A DNA stretch of 64,000 nucleotides. Origin: Epiperipatus broadwayi (lineage: Eukaryota; Onychophora; Udeonychophora; Euonychophora; Peripatidae). The stretch covers positions 87,184-151,183 of the forward strand of contig JAQFVV010000950.1 in NCBI GenBank assembly GCA_028023455.1, written 5' to 3'. The stretch's first letter is position 1; each line of letters begins with the position of its first letter. Shown here one piece after another: positions 45,038-57,205 of the stretch. The notes under the pieces were generated by a model. It did no database searches. It saw nothing but the letters and a program-made list of their open reading frames with translations, and was not told the DNA's origin. The position numbers and the translations under genes are program-made.

Positions 45038-46609
45038 AATGTGCCAATGCCAAATTGGCACATGTATATAAAATAATTTTGGATAAAAATTATTATCAAA
45101 ATCTTTCGGAAAAAAGAATTTGAAAGTTACAATTAATTACTTTAAAGAGGGGAGAGGGAGTTTTCCTATAAAAAAAAAAAACAAACTAAGAGTTTCGTAA
45201 AAAGTTAAAATTATTAAGATATAAAAAAAAAAAAAAAATCTCTTTTCATTCCAGTTTATTGTAATAGATTATATTAGTGCGTGCAAATGTAAACAAAAGT
45301 ATGCATGTAAGAATAATGTAAAAAAAGAAAAATGAATAAAGAAATGAAATGTATTTCAAAAGAAACACAGTGGTGGACTGCTAATTAAAGATATGAAAAC
45401 AACACATTTTAAAATAGCTACTACTAATCAAATATTCAATCGAAAAAACACGTTGTCCTATAATTAATCTAAAGGAATTTCGACAACATGTATTGCCGGA
45501 GGATATTAAAACAAAAACACTTCGCAGGTATAAATAGACTTTTTTTTCATTTTATCATTCAGTCAGTTGGAGTTTGAAATTCAGTCTAGTTTTACTGTGT
45601 CAGTTTACAGAAATGCAGTGCTGAAAAGCTTTTGGAAATATACGCTTGTGCTCCAGCCTTTTTAGTCCAATAAGATCATCAAAACCTGCCTGAGAAATAA
45701 TGTCTGGATAACAACACAGAAACCCTCCGTCAAAACGTGCAGCTGTCTCCAAGAAGAAACCAACGGATTACCATAAATTCTCTTCCATAAACAAAATCTA
45801 ACCGGTTAGATACAATCCATCAGAAGCAGCAGAAGTAGCCACCGACAAGAAAAAAAATCCTAGGTATCTGTTTTATTATTATTTACAAGTAGTAGTCACC
45901 ACTGTAATCCGTAAATATTGAAGCTTAGCATTATATGAACTGTATCATACATAAAAGGAACTATTGATGTGTGTGCGTGAGTTTCAAATGTTATTAATGC
46001 TTTATTATTATTTTTGCGAATGAGAGTTAATTTAAATGTCTAAGATTATGTTGCTTTGTTCATGAAATATCCTATCATATGTTAATTTAAAAAAAAAAAA
46101 AAAAAAAATGTGCGTGTGTGAAATTTGGATTTATAAAATGTTTAGAATGCGTTTATGTTGGTTAGTAAATTATATTTAAACTTAATTGATGTTGATTGAA
46201 ATAAATTATTTTTAAAATTAAACTTGATCTGTCGGTCAATTCTTTTTATCAATCTCTTATTAACAATAAATATCATTGATTAAAATTATACTGGGCTGGT
46301 TAAGGGAATTGTTTCGAGCGCTGGATTATGAGCCTACTACCCGAATATGTTAGTCTTCAGACTAGCTGGCGCCCCGGGGTTTACCCCGAAACAAATAAAG
46401 TATTTGGATGGTAGGGGCTTGAATCTAGCAGCCGAGATGGGCCATTGTTGATAGTTAAAGCTATTAATAAGATCTCCCATTTTGCTCGAACGTGCCGGTT
46501 CGTTCACCTAACCTTTATAATATTATAAATGTATTGTGAAGGAGTTTGAAACCGGCCAAAACTTATATATACGTATAAGTAGGTGGTTTCAGCGGTTCGA
46601 CCCGGTACA
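45035..46609 (+). repeat. Probable solo LTR of another family (1.6 kb)
   Basis: It starts TGTAATGTGCC and ends CCCGGTACA, with TA-rich tracts on both sides as for the other LTRs. It contains a core promoter (TATAAATA at 45529, initiator TCAGTCAGT at 45559), a GC-richer transcribed-leader-like stretch 45600-45850, a possible splice donor CCTAGGTATCTG at about 45863, and AATAAA motifs downstream (for example near 46389). A GGCGCCCCGGGG stretch at 46369 looks like a primer-binding site, which would give an alternative LTR end at about 46366 and make 46367-46609 internal. No coding sequence. Confidence 0.5.
45529..45566 (+). promoter_or_regulatory. TATA box plus initiator
   Basis: GGTATAAATAG is followed by ATCATTCAGTCAGTTGG, with the initiator A at 45561, 32 bp after the first T of the TATA box. 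TCAGT is the usual initiator of arthropods and some other protostomes. The spacing is that of a genuine RNA polymerase II core promoter, most likely that of an LTR. Confidence 0.6.
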
Positions 46610-46616
46610 ATATATA

Positions 46617-48206
46617 TATATATCCCTTTTTCTTAGTATGATTATTATATGCTAACCTAAGAACAGGATTAGGTTAGTTTTAGCAGATAGAAACTATCTG
46701 TTTAGGCCTATTAATTAATTAATTCTATATACATATTGTATCAATCTATGTGCTGCGAGTGTGTCTTCATTAAGCACCAAACATGCACTAATGTCTTGCT
46801 ACACCATTTTGAGATGGTTCATGGTATCAGATACCCATTCTTCAGTTCGGATGGCTATCTTTTAGAACTGGAACACTGAGGCTCCAAAACCATATTCAAA
46901 GCCTATCTGGCTTCTCAAACTGGTATGTTCTTTATTATAATGGCAATCTGATCAATCTTAGAGCACTGAGCATTTGATACTGAAGCTCATGATCAATTAT
47001 TACTCACTCATATCATGATCATAATTTTAGTATTTTATTAGTGCCATAGTCTCCAGATGCAAACCTAAAGATAACCAGTTCTTCCCCTCATTATTGATAA
47101 TGCTTCAGCATTAGTCTGTACCTGTAATCTAGGTTACCATGATGAATCTGTATTTTGAGCTTATTTAATTGCTCCTTTGTAATATTTAGATGGTCAGCTT
47201 AATACTATATATAATAACCATCGTAGTTAATATTTTAGCTTATAACATTGGCAAACCAAAGAATAGTTTAGCAAATCAAAATATATAATAGGCAAAAGTT
47301 ATTAACCACAAACAATTGTATAAATTAAGTTACCATATTAAAGATAAGATCACTGTATTAAATTCATCTGATCTTTACTGTAATGCCTGAATGCATTAAT
47401 TATATATCCTAACATTAAATAATTAATGTTCTTTCTTTATTGAATTATTATTTAATCATTTATTTTAATAAACTTATTTAAAATTATAACTTGTTTCATG
47501 TCATTGCTCACAATCTAACTCCAAATCATCCCTTATTACTAATATGCATAATATGCATCCCTTTAGTTAAGTCTTAGTGTGTTAACTAGTTCGTTTGGAT
47601 TCTTAATTATCTTTAAATTATTAATTTTCTCTTAGACTGATGTTTTTTTTCTTCACTCAGTCATCTTGCTAAAGAATTGAGACCAAGTGTAACCTCGCAA
47701 ATGTCATTCATAGGGTGTTAAATCATGGAGGGCTGGTAAATGAGTTGAAGTTGATCAGATTCAAGGTCTCACCATCTCATCTAGATCAGCTTTGGTAAAT
47801 TTTGCCAGGATTCTGGATTTTGTTATGCGAATGTACAAATATAACCATTACACCACCTGCAACAACTATTATCAGAAAATGTTTAGGGAAGCTGTAGCAA
47901 TATTTAAAAAAAACAAATTACTTTAACAAATGTGATGAAACAATAAAATTACCAACTGTATGGAAAAGTTTGCCCATGCATATGAATAAAAATTTCAAAA
48001 CACTACCAAATTTTGATCAGACTACTTGATACAATTATCTCTGTTACAACCACATAATTATTACTGTTTTTTCATCCAGTTGAGGGCAAATGCTATGTTG
48101 TTGAAACAATAGGTTTTTTTCTTTTTTATTATTAAACATGATTGCTCCTGAAAACATGATTTATAAAACATCATATGCCTGTAAAAATTCATTTAAATAT
48201 ATATAT
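46617..48206. other. AT-rich DNA, no recognised gene
   Basis: No coding or repeat similarity was found, apart from the closing (TA)n before 48207. Confidence 0.45.
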
Positions 48207-49055
48207 TGTAACGGGATGGGGTATATAAGGTAGTGGAGGTGGGGTCGACCCTGGGGTGATCACTAAAAATATTTCAAAATATAATAAGTAAATTTTAAAC
48301 TGTGATATTATTAAAATAATAAAGTAATGTTTATTATCAAAAAATATATAAGCAGTTTTATACATTAAGGAGAGGATGAGAGAATGCAATCTCTGAGAGA
48401 TCAGCCAGGTACTCCTCATGGAAACTATAAGCATAATTATACATCAACCAGCATTATAATAAGTCAAAGTAAGTATGAGTAATACTCCAAGTAAATAACC
48501 ATTCATCATCATGAATGATCAGCATCAAATAAAATCAACAGTCAATCTGGTGATTTAATAGGAAATGGGTCTTCTGTAGACCAGACCAACTATTTAACCT
48601 TTCTTTGCCAGTTTGGGCAATTATTTAAACCATTAATTTGAATATACCAACTAAGTGCTTATTTATCAAAATTCATAAGAATCTAAACAATATGCTGGGA
48701 CATTTAAACATGCTGATCATCATCAATGTTCTGGCCAATTGGAACCATTAATGTGCTGGTCAACTATAACTTCATTTCTAAGACAAAACTAAAATAAAAT
48801 GTAGTGCAAGGACTTTGAAAAATATAATCCTCACACCAAGCCAGGGCAGTGTCATACTGACTGCTCCTAAAGCACTAAATACACATCCCCATTTATATAT
48901 CAGCCTTATTGCATGAATTTAGATCAGAGAACACAAGCTCAAGTACTGTTATGGTGACCAATAGATGATGCTATACAATTTTTAACAATTAAATACAAGT
49001 TTATTAACAATTAAAAAATGATATTAAGGTCTAGAATAAGACTATGCATATCAAT
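48207..49055. repeat. 0.85 kb dispersed repeat R3, copy 2
   Basis: TGTAACGGGATGGGG opens it after a (TA)n tract. The matching stretch to 3402-4265 includes AACAGTCAATCTGGTGA, AGACCAGACCAACTATTTAAC and the terminal AATACAAGTTTATTAACAA. As with copy 1, the start resembles an LTR but no clear end is found. No coding sequence. Confidence 0.6.
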
Positions 49056-49082
49056 TAAACCTTCTGATTTTGATTAACATAC

Positions 49083-49238
<156 letters not shown>

Positions 49239-51284
49239 GATTTCACAGTGTGAATCTACAAAATTCAAGTTAATACATTATGATTTACATATATGTTCCC
49301 TATAGGTTTATTTAAAACCTATCAGCACACAAACATGTGACTTAGTATAAAATGAACACGTTTGAATTGATCAAAATAATAAAATTATTAAAAATATATT
49401 TCATAATTAATTCTATTTGAAAACTACATTGAAACAGTAAGGTTTGCTTTGCAAATCTTCATTTCATTTCACCATCTCTCACTTCTTTTCTACCCTCATA
49501 CCGTAGTTTAAACCCCAATTTCTCCTAGTGTATCTGTACTGCCACTTATATGCCGAAATCTCACCTAAATTAGATCACCATGCTTATGATATATATAGTT
49601 TTAAAACCCTAACATTAGTAATTTATAGATTGTGAGTATGTGCATATATACATATTCATTTTACAACGTAGGTCATATAAGTAAATTTACACACAGATTA
49701 CAATAATACATTTTAAAACTTAAATAAAAATAATAGTTTTATTGTTTAAAGACATTTTGTTTAAATCTATTTATTTTAAAAATATTACATTAGTAATATT
49801 TGTTTTCATTTAGTAAAATAATATTTAACCGTAAATAGATTTAAACATTTAGAATTAAAGAGTAAATAATTTTGTTGTTTTTAGATTTATAAAAATCAGC
49901 CACAAATTTTATGTAAAAAGTAAATGAGAGTTGGGAAGAGAACAATAGGCTTAATTAGTTAAATTTTGTAAAATTCATTAATTAGTGGCTTAATATTTGG
50001 CCATCAGATAAACAACAGATGTCCACTCAGGTATTTTTAATTAAAATATTGTTAAAACAAAATTAAAGTTTAGCTAATCTGAATATCTTAAAAATAAAAA
50101 TAATTACTAATCCCTGTTTTCAGATATTCAGATGAGATGAGTTGGCAGCTTTTATTTGGCATCTATTTTTGGTTCTAGAGTGACCGCTACAAGGTAGTTC
50201 CATTGTATGCTGTGTTGGTATATATAGGGCCGATTTTATTAATTGAATCAGTTTCTATGCTTCTCTAATTGATATATAGGTCATATGCTTTTCTAATTGC
50301 TATAATATATTGTCAGTTCCTTTGCTTTAAATATATTATGTTCTTAATATTTTGTCTTCAACCCATCAGCTGAGATGTTATTTAAATATATTGTGTTTAA
50401 TGCAGCTGAATTTAGTGAAGCCATACCATTGATAATTTGTAAAATACCAGCCTTGGCCTATTGAACAGGGAATGCCTGAGTAAAAAAACTGGCAGGAAGG
50501 CTCTCTTCCTGCTCAGGGAAAATGGCCATCCAGCAACATCAGACCATCAGATGCTTCATACCTATTGTAAACTGCCACTGCTGCTGAAAATGTGTCAACT
50601 TTGATTATGGACCAAAGAAGCTACCACCTCAAGAAAATTCTGCCTAACTTCCATTAAAGCTTCAAATTAAAAACTGGAGAAGACAAAATGTGCATGGACT
50701 GCCCAATTGATATGAGGTAACCTCAATTAACCCAAGAGCTCATGTGTTGTATATTTCCTTTTAATGCTAGCTAAATTTAAATGTATTTTTTTTAATTATA
50801 AAACTGCATAATTCTGTGAAATATTTTGTAATCTAACCTGTGTGCTTTTTCTTTCTATCCTTGGGTTGATATTTTTTATTTTATATATTTGCTTATTTAT
50901 TTTATGTCTTTTATTATAGTAGTGTGCTTAGATAGTTATCGAACGAGCAAATGATTTCTTTTCCCTTTTATTTTTTTTATTTTATTTTTTATTTTTTGTA
51001 TTATTGTGGATAAATTGTATAACTGACCCCTTAGTAAATGTCTTATAAAATTGCTTGTTTGAGGGATATTTTATTTTAACTTTTACTAAACTTCTAAATA
51101 ATTACGTTTGCAAGAAAGGTATATTTCACATTTTTTATAACGTGAGGATACGCACGAAATTAATAGGTGGACTATATAATAGAGAATGTATGACTACGTA
51201 TAATCTTATGCATACCTTTTAAATCATGCATTTCCCTCCAATTTCTTATTTTAAAATAACTTATTTTATTGTATTTATAATAAC
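49239..51284. other. AT-rich DNA with a promoter-like segment
   Basis: No gene was identified. The part 50130-50760 is less AT-rich than its surroundings and includes the TATA/initiator pair listed separately. It is followed by a leader-like stretch with only short ORFs (a 21-codon ATG frame at about 50520) and a possible splice donor GAGGTAACC near 50715. Confidence 0.45.
50218..50254 (+). promoter_or_regulatory. TATA box plus initiator (candidate Pol II promoter)
   Basis: GGTATATATAGGGC (50217-50230) precedes GAATCAGTTTC, with the initiator A at 50250, about 31 bp from the TATA start. The layout is the same as at 45529. The transcript could be an LTR-derived or lncRNA first exon ending at a GT near 50716. 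No coding potential was seen downstream. Confidence 0.4.
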
Positions 51285-51630
51285 TGAAACAAACAGGCTT
51301 ATTATATACCTGTGTCTATATATGTAATATAAAGAGTATATGAGCACAGACTTTCACATGACCCACCACTCTCCATGCTATCTCATAACACTGATACACT
51401 TGAACACATATATGTTGAAAAGATAAATAATCACCAATATATGTATTTCATGCTAAACCAGCAATCATCAGTTGGTCCAGATTACCATCTCTACACATAT
51501 ATGCTACAAGTGCTCAGATATATATTAAGATAGCCAATCCTCATACTGTAATGGACAGGCTTCAATCTACTCCACACTCCAACTCTTCAACCATTCATCC
51601 AATTGAGGATTGGCTATCTTAATATATATA
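51285..51630 (-). repeat. R1 repeat, most complete copy (minus strand)
   Basis: In plus-strand order: CAGGCTTATTATATACCTG (R1 3' tail), GAGCACAGACTTTCACATGAC (degraded B-box), TCTCATAACACTGATACACT, ATATGTTGAAAAGATAAATAA, hammerhead (51430-51487), then TAAGATAGCCAATCCTCATAC and GACAGGCTTCAATCTACTCC. At the R1 5' end GGATTGGCTATCTTAATATA (51608-51627) is an inverted partner of 51523-51546, so this end is also a small foldback. About 345 bp in total; no protein. Confidence 0.75.
51430..51487 (-). ncRNA. Hammerhead ribozyme, best-preserved R1 copy
   Basis: Minus strand: TAATCTGGACCAA, CTGATGA (51465-51471), TTGCT-GGTTT-AGCAT (stem II, four base pairs), GAAA, TACATATA, TTGGTGATTATT. ACCAA pairs with TTGGT next to the core. 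TAATC pairs with GATTA further out, leaving CTGG-like internal-loop bases, as natural hammerheads often have in helix I. Helix III is only two or three base pairs (AT..AT), and the cleavage triplet would be ATA. The order makes it type I. All core bases are consensus; the first stem II pair is U-U, a weakness. Self-cleavage is a prediction. Confidence 0.7.
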
Positions 51631-51637
51631 TATATAT

Positions 51638-52040
51638 TCTAACCTATTAAATAAATTCATAAATTAAAGAATTCGGAAGCATAACGATTCGTATATGAAG
51701 ATCTTCACCCGTATAGAACGGTAACAAACCATATTTTACCTAATAGCTCGACGTTTGGTTAGTTATAATAATTCAGCTACAGTGATATGCAGTCAAGACA
51801 GAGATATAATTTAAAAAAAATTATCATTAATAAAATAAATTTAAAAAGAAAATTTAGAATAAACTACCATTCTCTCTCTATCCAAAACACATTCTCTGAG
51901 CTGTAAGTCATTTGCACTGGTTCAGACAATGATGATGATTTTTTTATGTCATTGTTAATATTACTGACTAAAACAGTATTTAAACATTCATTAATTTGCC
52001 AATATGATCTAAATTACTTTTCTGTGATCCACACCATTAC
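51638..52040 (-). repeat. Old antisense fragment of the large LTR
   Basis: Reverse complement matches the last 400 bp of the 4.5 kb LTR at about 56230-56639. It begins TCTAACCTATT (inverse of the LTR end TAGGTTAGA) and includes the inverse of ACAGCTCAGAGAATGTG and of GACATGAAATCATCATC. It ends in the (TA)n into which the complete element inserted. Divergence from the younger LTRs is clearly higher. Confidence 0.78.
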
Positions 52041-52055
52041 TTTGGTGTCTTTCAC

Positions 52056-52057
<2 letters not shown>

Positions 52058-52130
<73 letters not shown>
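52058..52130. repeat. (AT)n microsatellite at the LTR insertion site
   Basis: A 73-bp pure AT run that ends directly at TTGTAACC, the start of the 5' LTR. Confidence 0.97.
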
Positions 52131-52131
<1 letters not shown>

Positions 52132-52134
<3 letters not shown>

Positions 52135-55100
52135 AACCTAGTGTTATTGACACTTGGTTTATTTGGCATTGTTTCCACAGGAAAACAATGCAATCCTTTT
52201 CTAGAAATAAAAAGATAAAATAATAATAATATTAAGTGATTAATAAAATATGCTATTTACTCACTTTAATGTGTTTTAAGCAAATAACCAATAAATTTAG
52301 TAATCCAATGTCATTTTGAAGAAGAGCCTGAATAATTTAATTAAAATATTAACAATAAGAGCAATTTAATATAGTATAAAAGCACATATTATGAACAGTA
52401 ATTGATTTTGGATGGGTAGAGGGAGAGTAGATGAGTGTCTTATCATAAAGCACAATAACTTCTGATAATTTATTTTTGTAGAAAATTATATTTAAAAGAA
52501 ATATACATCACTAGTTATTAATTAAGTATATTTACTATTTTTCATTATTTGTCAAATTACTTTGTAATCCATTTAAATCATACAGAAATATATGACTGTA
52601 ATAAGTTTTTTTTTCTTTTCTTTTGTTTATGTATAATTAAATGATTATTTTTCTGTAAGAGGTCTCTAAAAGAAGACCGCCAAATTTTGAAGAAAGCTTA
52701 GTCTGACTATAGTTTTACAAGGAGGAAGCAGTACTGAAATTCGGTAACAAAATTTTTTATTATTTTTATTGCAAAAATAAATATAAGTCCAGTAAATTTT
52801 TAATAATATCATGCATTGCTAATCCCTTTTGATAAGATATTCTGTTTTCTGTGGCCATCTACCTATTTTAAAGCTTTTTATACGCAAAAATATACTATCT
52901 TATGCTAAAGTTCAAAATGACCGTATTAACTACAGTAATCACGGAAAGTGTCATTATATTTAAATTAAGCAATATAAGTAATTTCCAGGAAATAAACAAT
53001 TATTTGTTAACTTTACCTTATTTAATAATCTTTTCATGGTATGAAAGAAAAATTATAATTAAAAGACATATTATAAAAGCCAAGGAAAGTTAACTAGAAA
53101 ATTTCGCGCTCTTTTTAAAGGAAATTGTCTGCTTAGAAATAATGTAAGCTCCCCACGTTAAAATATGTTTTATTCACTGAAAATTATCTAAAAATAATAT
53201 TAATGATCAAGGATATTTACTTATGCACCTGTATATTTTTTAAAAAGAAAATATAACTTTTCTCAAGGCAAATATCAGAAAATTGGTATGTGTGCATTTT
53301 ACGGAGAATTCCTTGTTAAAGAAAAATTACAATTCCTAGAGTAGGAACAAAAACTACAAACATTAGTGATTTAATTATAATCATAAAATAATATGTTATA
53401 TTATACATCAATTGGAGTCGTTAAAACTTTATATCCACGTAAGTCAGCTGCAGTCCTTATAATAAAAGTATTTTGGAAAATTCGCGCACTATTTTATTCC
53501 TAAGCCAGCTAGCTAAAAATGATACGTATCGCCAATAGTAAAAAGAAAAGAATTGTATATGTGATCGTCTATTGTCAAATATTCGTCATGTTAAAATATG
53601 TATTGTTTTCTTGGATCCCAAAATTATAGCAGTTTAATTCAAGAAAGAGTTAACATCCAACGCTGCTATGTTTTTCTTTGCCTAATATTAAGTGCACCAG
53701 AATGGAGGCAACTTTTATATAAATGAATTAATAAAATGTGTTTCTTATTTTAAATTTGCGTCGTGAACTACGAATGGATCAAGTTCTTCATCTGGATAAA
53801 TTGCCCAACGGAAAACATTTTTCTAATGAGATAATAAGCACTTGTTAAGTAATGATTTTTTTTCTAATTTGTAAAATTATGTGTATTTTTTTTTTATATC
53901 AACAGGTTAAAGGCTGTATAATCCAGCAATATTTAAATGACCTTGTAATCATAAAGGTATGTTTTCATATAATTATTCTAGGTTAAATTTATATTCGACA
54001 TGAAAAAAAAAATTATTTTTTTTATATAAAATGTGTTTACTTATGATATGCAATTATGGGTATAAATTTATATGTTAGATGCGTAAAAGAAGAAAAATTT
54101 AGATACTTAATAGGTAAAATATCTATTAAAATTATCAGAAGTAATTAAAGAGAAGTGCTATACAGGATATTACTTATTTAAAGTTTGAAACAAATTTATA
54201 CTATGTTAATTGAGGAACTTATTCCCAATTATTCTTTATTAACGCCTTCACTTAATTTAGTTCAAGATACTATAATACCAATTACTTGTTGAATGTTTCT
54301 TTGGCAAAGGTGAAATTATTATGGTTTATTCTGTGATATCCACTGATTTCAGACGTTGATCTAAGTATACCCCGGAACATAAATTTAGTGTAATTAGTGT
54401 ATTTGCTTGTCTTGCCCTGATATAGCATTGGTATATGCTTAATATTCGCATAAGTAATAATTGTAATGTATCTATTTTGTAGGATGGAAAATGATCTCCC
54501 CAAAAGCTTTATTTTCCATGAGGGGAATCCTTAAATCTAGTATTCGGGTATGTATATAACCCAAGTGATCGCTTCTCAGAGTTAGGACGATCAATAATTT
54601 ATATTGTATTTAGTGTATTTCATTCGTTAAAATCCCAGGAGAGGATTATATTTGGTGTGCGTTCCTATTATGCCCAAGTAAGAGGCAAGGACCCACCAAA
54701 CTATTTTAATATAGTAGTTAACTCTACAGATCTTCAGTGTTATTCCATATTCCTCATGAGAAAATAGAGATAATTCCACCACGGAAGGTGTTGAATATTG
54801 TGTTTTGTTTAGAAAGGTATGGCAAGATAACGGGTATATTGGAGGTTAATTCCTCAAGATCCATTTAGTAAAAAAATAGCGTGCTAGTATATATGATCAA
54901 TGTCTGGATTGTGCGGTGGAATAGTGCTGGTAATCCACATGTAAGTCAATGGAGAGAGTAAGTTAAAATTGCGTGATTTAGAAAATTTTTATTTGCCAAT
55001 GGAGGGTTCAAATACTAGGTTTAATTTGGGTTAATGATTAAGTAGCACTCACAATATAACTTATACTGAGAAAAACAGTGTGTATAACAACTTCAGTTGT

Positions 55101-56639
55101 TATTAAGGTAAATATTAAAATAATAAATGTAACTTCTGATAAATAACCCATAAAGTATAATAAGTTATCTAAATAAAAACTATCATTTAATTAAGGATAT
55201 AATAATAAAAATCGTTTGTACGTCTTGCCTAGAATCCAATTTTTTTTTATTTTAAAACAAATAGTTAGTTAATAAAGTTAAGCAGCCGTTCATATAAGAT
55301 ACACTAAATGGATGAGTCGATGTATCGATAATAATATTTATTTTTTTTTATATTCAATTTGCATAAATGTAAAAAAGAAGATGAAGAAGTAGTTCGAATC
55401 CAAGTCTAAAAGTATAGACGAATTAATGTTAGTTATATTTTGTTTTATCCATATGGGATCGAATAAATTGTATATGTTTGTTTATTATGTTAATCATAAA
55501 GGATAGTTTTGTTAAACTGTAATCATAAATTAGAATCTTGTTAAAATTTAATAATAAATTATAGTCTTGTTACAAGTTGTTTTGAGTCATTCTTCTTGTG
55601 TGCTAAATAAAAGTGTATTGGCATAATACTTGCAATACTTTCTTGAGTCCAAAATCATTTATGAAATCTTACATTCAATACACCCGATAGACAATTGTAA
55701 GCAGATCAGAATATTTCATTATATTTTAATTTAATAAGAATTATTTATGGAATTGAAAACTTCAGACCAAGACATTTTATTTTATATGTATGTAAAATCA
55801 CTTTATTCCCAAACTAGTCGCTTTTGGTTGCACATTGTTTCGTACACATTTAAGTGAAGTGTCTGAGTAATAAATCTTAGTTAAATGATTGTGTTGTCAT
55901 GGATAATGGAAGGACACAAAAGCACCCTTGTCTTTTCATCATTCCGACTGAGATTCTGGATAAAAAGGGCTGTATTATTCAAAAGCGTTATTATTGAATA
56001 TGGTTACCATCTCTTTAAATATTATAATAGTTGATATGTGGATGAATATACCTGGAATTTAAATAAGGTAAATGTTTCCTATAGCCGACCAGAATGTCAG
56101 TCATATGTGACAACACAATACTGCTGAGCATTTTTCTTAAACATAACAGAGAACCCTGAGATTAGTGTCATTATTATAAGTGCTCTTAAATTAAGAATTG
56201 ATCAAATTAAGATCAATATTACAAGCGTGGCATGGCTTAAGAGATTAAAACGTCTAATTGTATAATAACAAAAATATTGAGATCATATTGGCAAATTAAT
56301 GAATGTTTTGTTTTCGTCAGTAATATTAACAATGACATGAAATCATCATCATCATTGTCGAACAGTGCAAGTACTTACAGCTCAGAGAATGTGTTTTGGA
56401 TAGAGAAAGAATGTTAGTTTATTCTAAATTTTTTTTTAATTTATTTTATTAATGATAATTTTTTTTAAGTCTATCTCTGTCTGAACTGCATATCGCTGTA
56501 GCTGAATTAATATAACTAACCTAACGGCGAGCTATTAGGTAAAAGACGAAGCATTTAGGCTTTCCGAATGCTCTTTAATAGAATTTGGGCTTCCGAATTC
56601 GCTTTTATAATAATTGAAGTCTTTGTTTACTAGGTTAGA
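52132..56639 (+). repeat. 5' LTR (4.5 kb)
   Basis: It starts TGTAACCTAGT and ends ACTAGGTTAGA, an 11-bp inverted terminus with one mismatch (AGA where ACA is expected). The older antisense fragment also ends TAGGTTAGA, so AGA seems normal for the family. No protein of note is encoded; a 63-codon frame at 52902 occurs in both LTRs but shows no sign of selection. At 4.5 kb it is far longer than the few hundred to 2,000 bp usual for animal Gypsy LTRs. The last 102 bp differ strongly from the 3' LTR. Confidence 0.88.
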
Positions 56640-56641
56640 AA

Positions 56642-56661
56642 TGGCCGCCCAACTACAGGGG
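56642..56661 (+). other. Primer-binding site
   Basis: TGGCCGCCCAACTACAGGGG starts two bases after the LTR end, the usual position for the tRNA primer match. TGGCCNCCCAACT is shared with the LTR1 element at 42846 (minus strand). The primer tRNA has not been identified. Confidence 0.7.
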
Positions 56662-57205
56662 TTTTCGATGGCTATAGTTAGCCACAATAGATTTAGTAAA
56701 ATTTTCTTGAAATGAATATAAATATTATTTGCACGTGAATGAATTAATTGTTCATTGATTGAAAATGTTTGCCAATGATAAATTGTTTCTTTAGCCATAA
56801 AATATTATATGAATGTCTATTTTATGACATAATCTTTTGCCACTGAATAAATAAATTTGTTATTTTTTAATGTTATGGTCTGTGAGCAATTCCATAAAAT
56901 ATTGTAATGATTTTATCATTTATGATGATCTGCTTGTCTGGTGGTGTGATTAGCACTTATACCATATTACATAATGGTTTTGTGAGATTTCTATGGACCA
57001 AGTAGCATATGAGAAAAGAATATTCAGTAGTTAATATTGGGATTTTAGTTATATTAAATATCAGAGCATAGTTTTTGGTGTAGATTGTTTTTTATGGGAG
57101 AGGCATGTAGGCAGGATGTCTTGTCAATAATTGCTTATCAATATTATTAATAGTTCATTACTAATTTCAGTACTGTCAAATAACAGAAAGAGTGAAATTT
57201 TAAAT
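56662..57205 (+). other. Leader of the LTR retrotransposon
   Basis: The sequence between the primer-binding site and gag holds no ORF of interest on the sense strand. The open frame could begin at 57131, but ATG 57206 (MSENHDSQ) starts the more protein-like sequence. Confidence 0.5.

Noticed and set aside
52902-53093. 63-codon ORF present in both LTRs (again at 60279-60470)
   Set aside because: It is conserved only because the LTRs are about 99% identical. Both differences seen are amino-acid changing, there is no recognisable domain, and the position inside an LTR is not known for a gene.
57131-57205. Upstream start of the gag ORF
   Set aside because: The 25 residues before MSENHDSQ are hydrophobic and leader-like, so ATG 57206 is preferred, although 57131 cannot be excluded.
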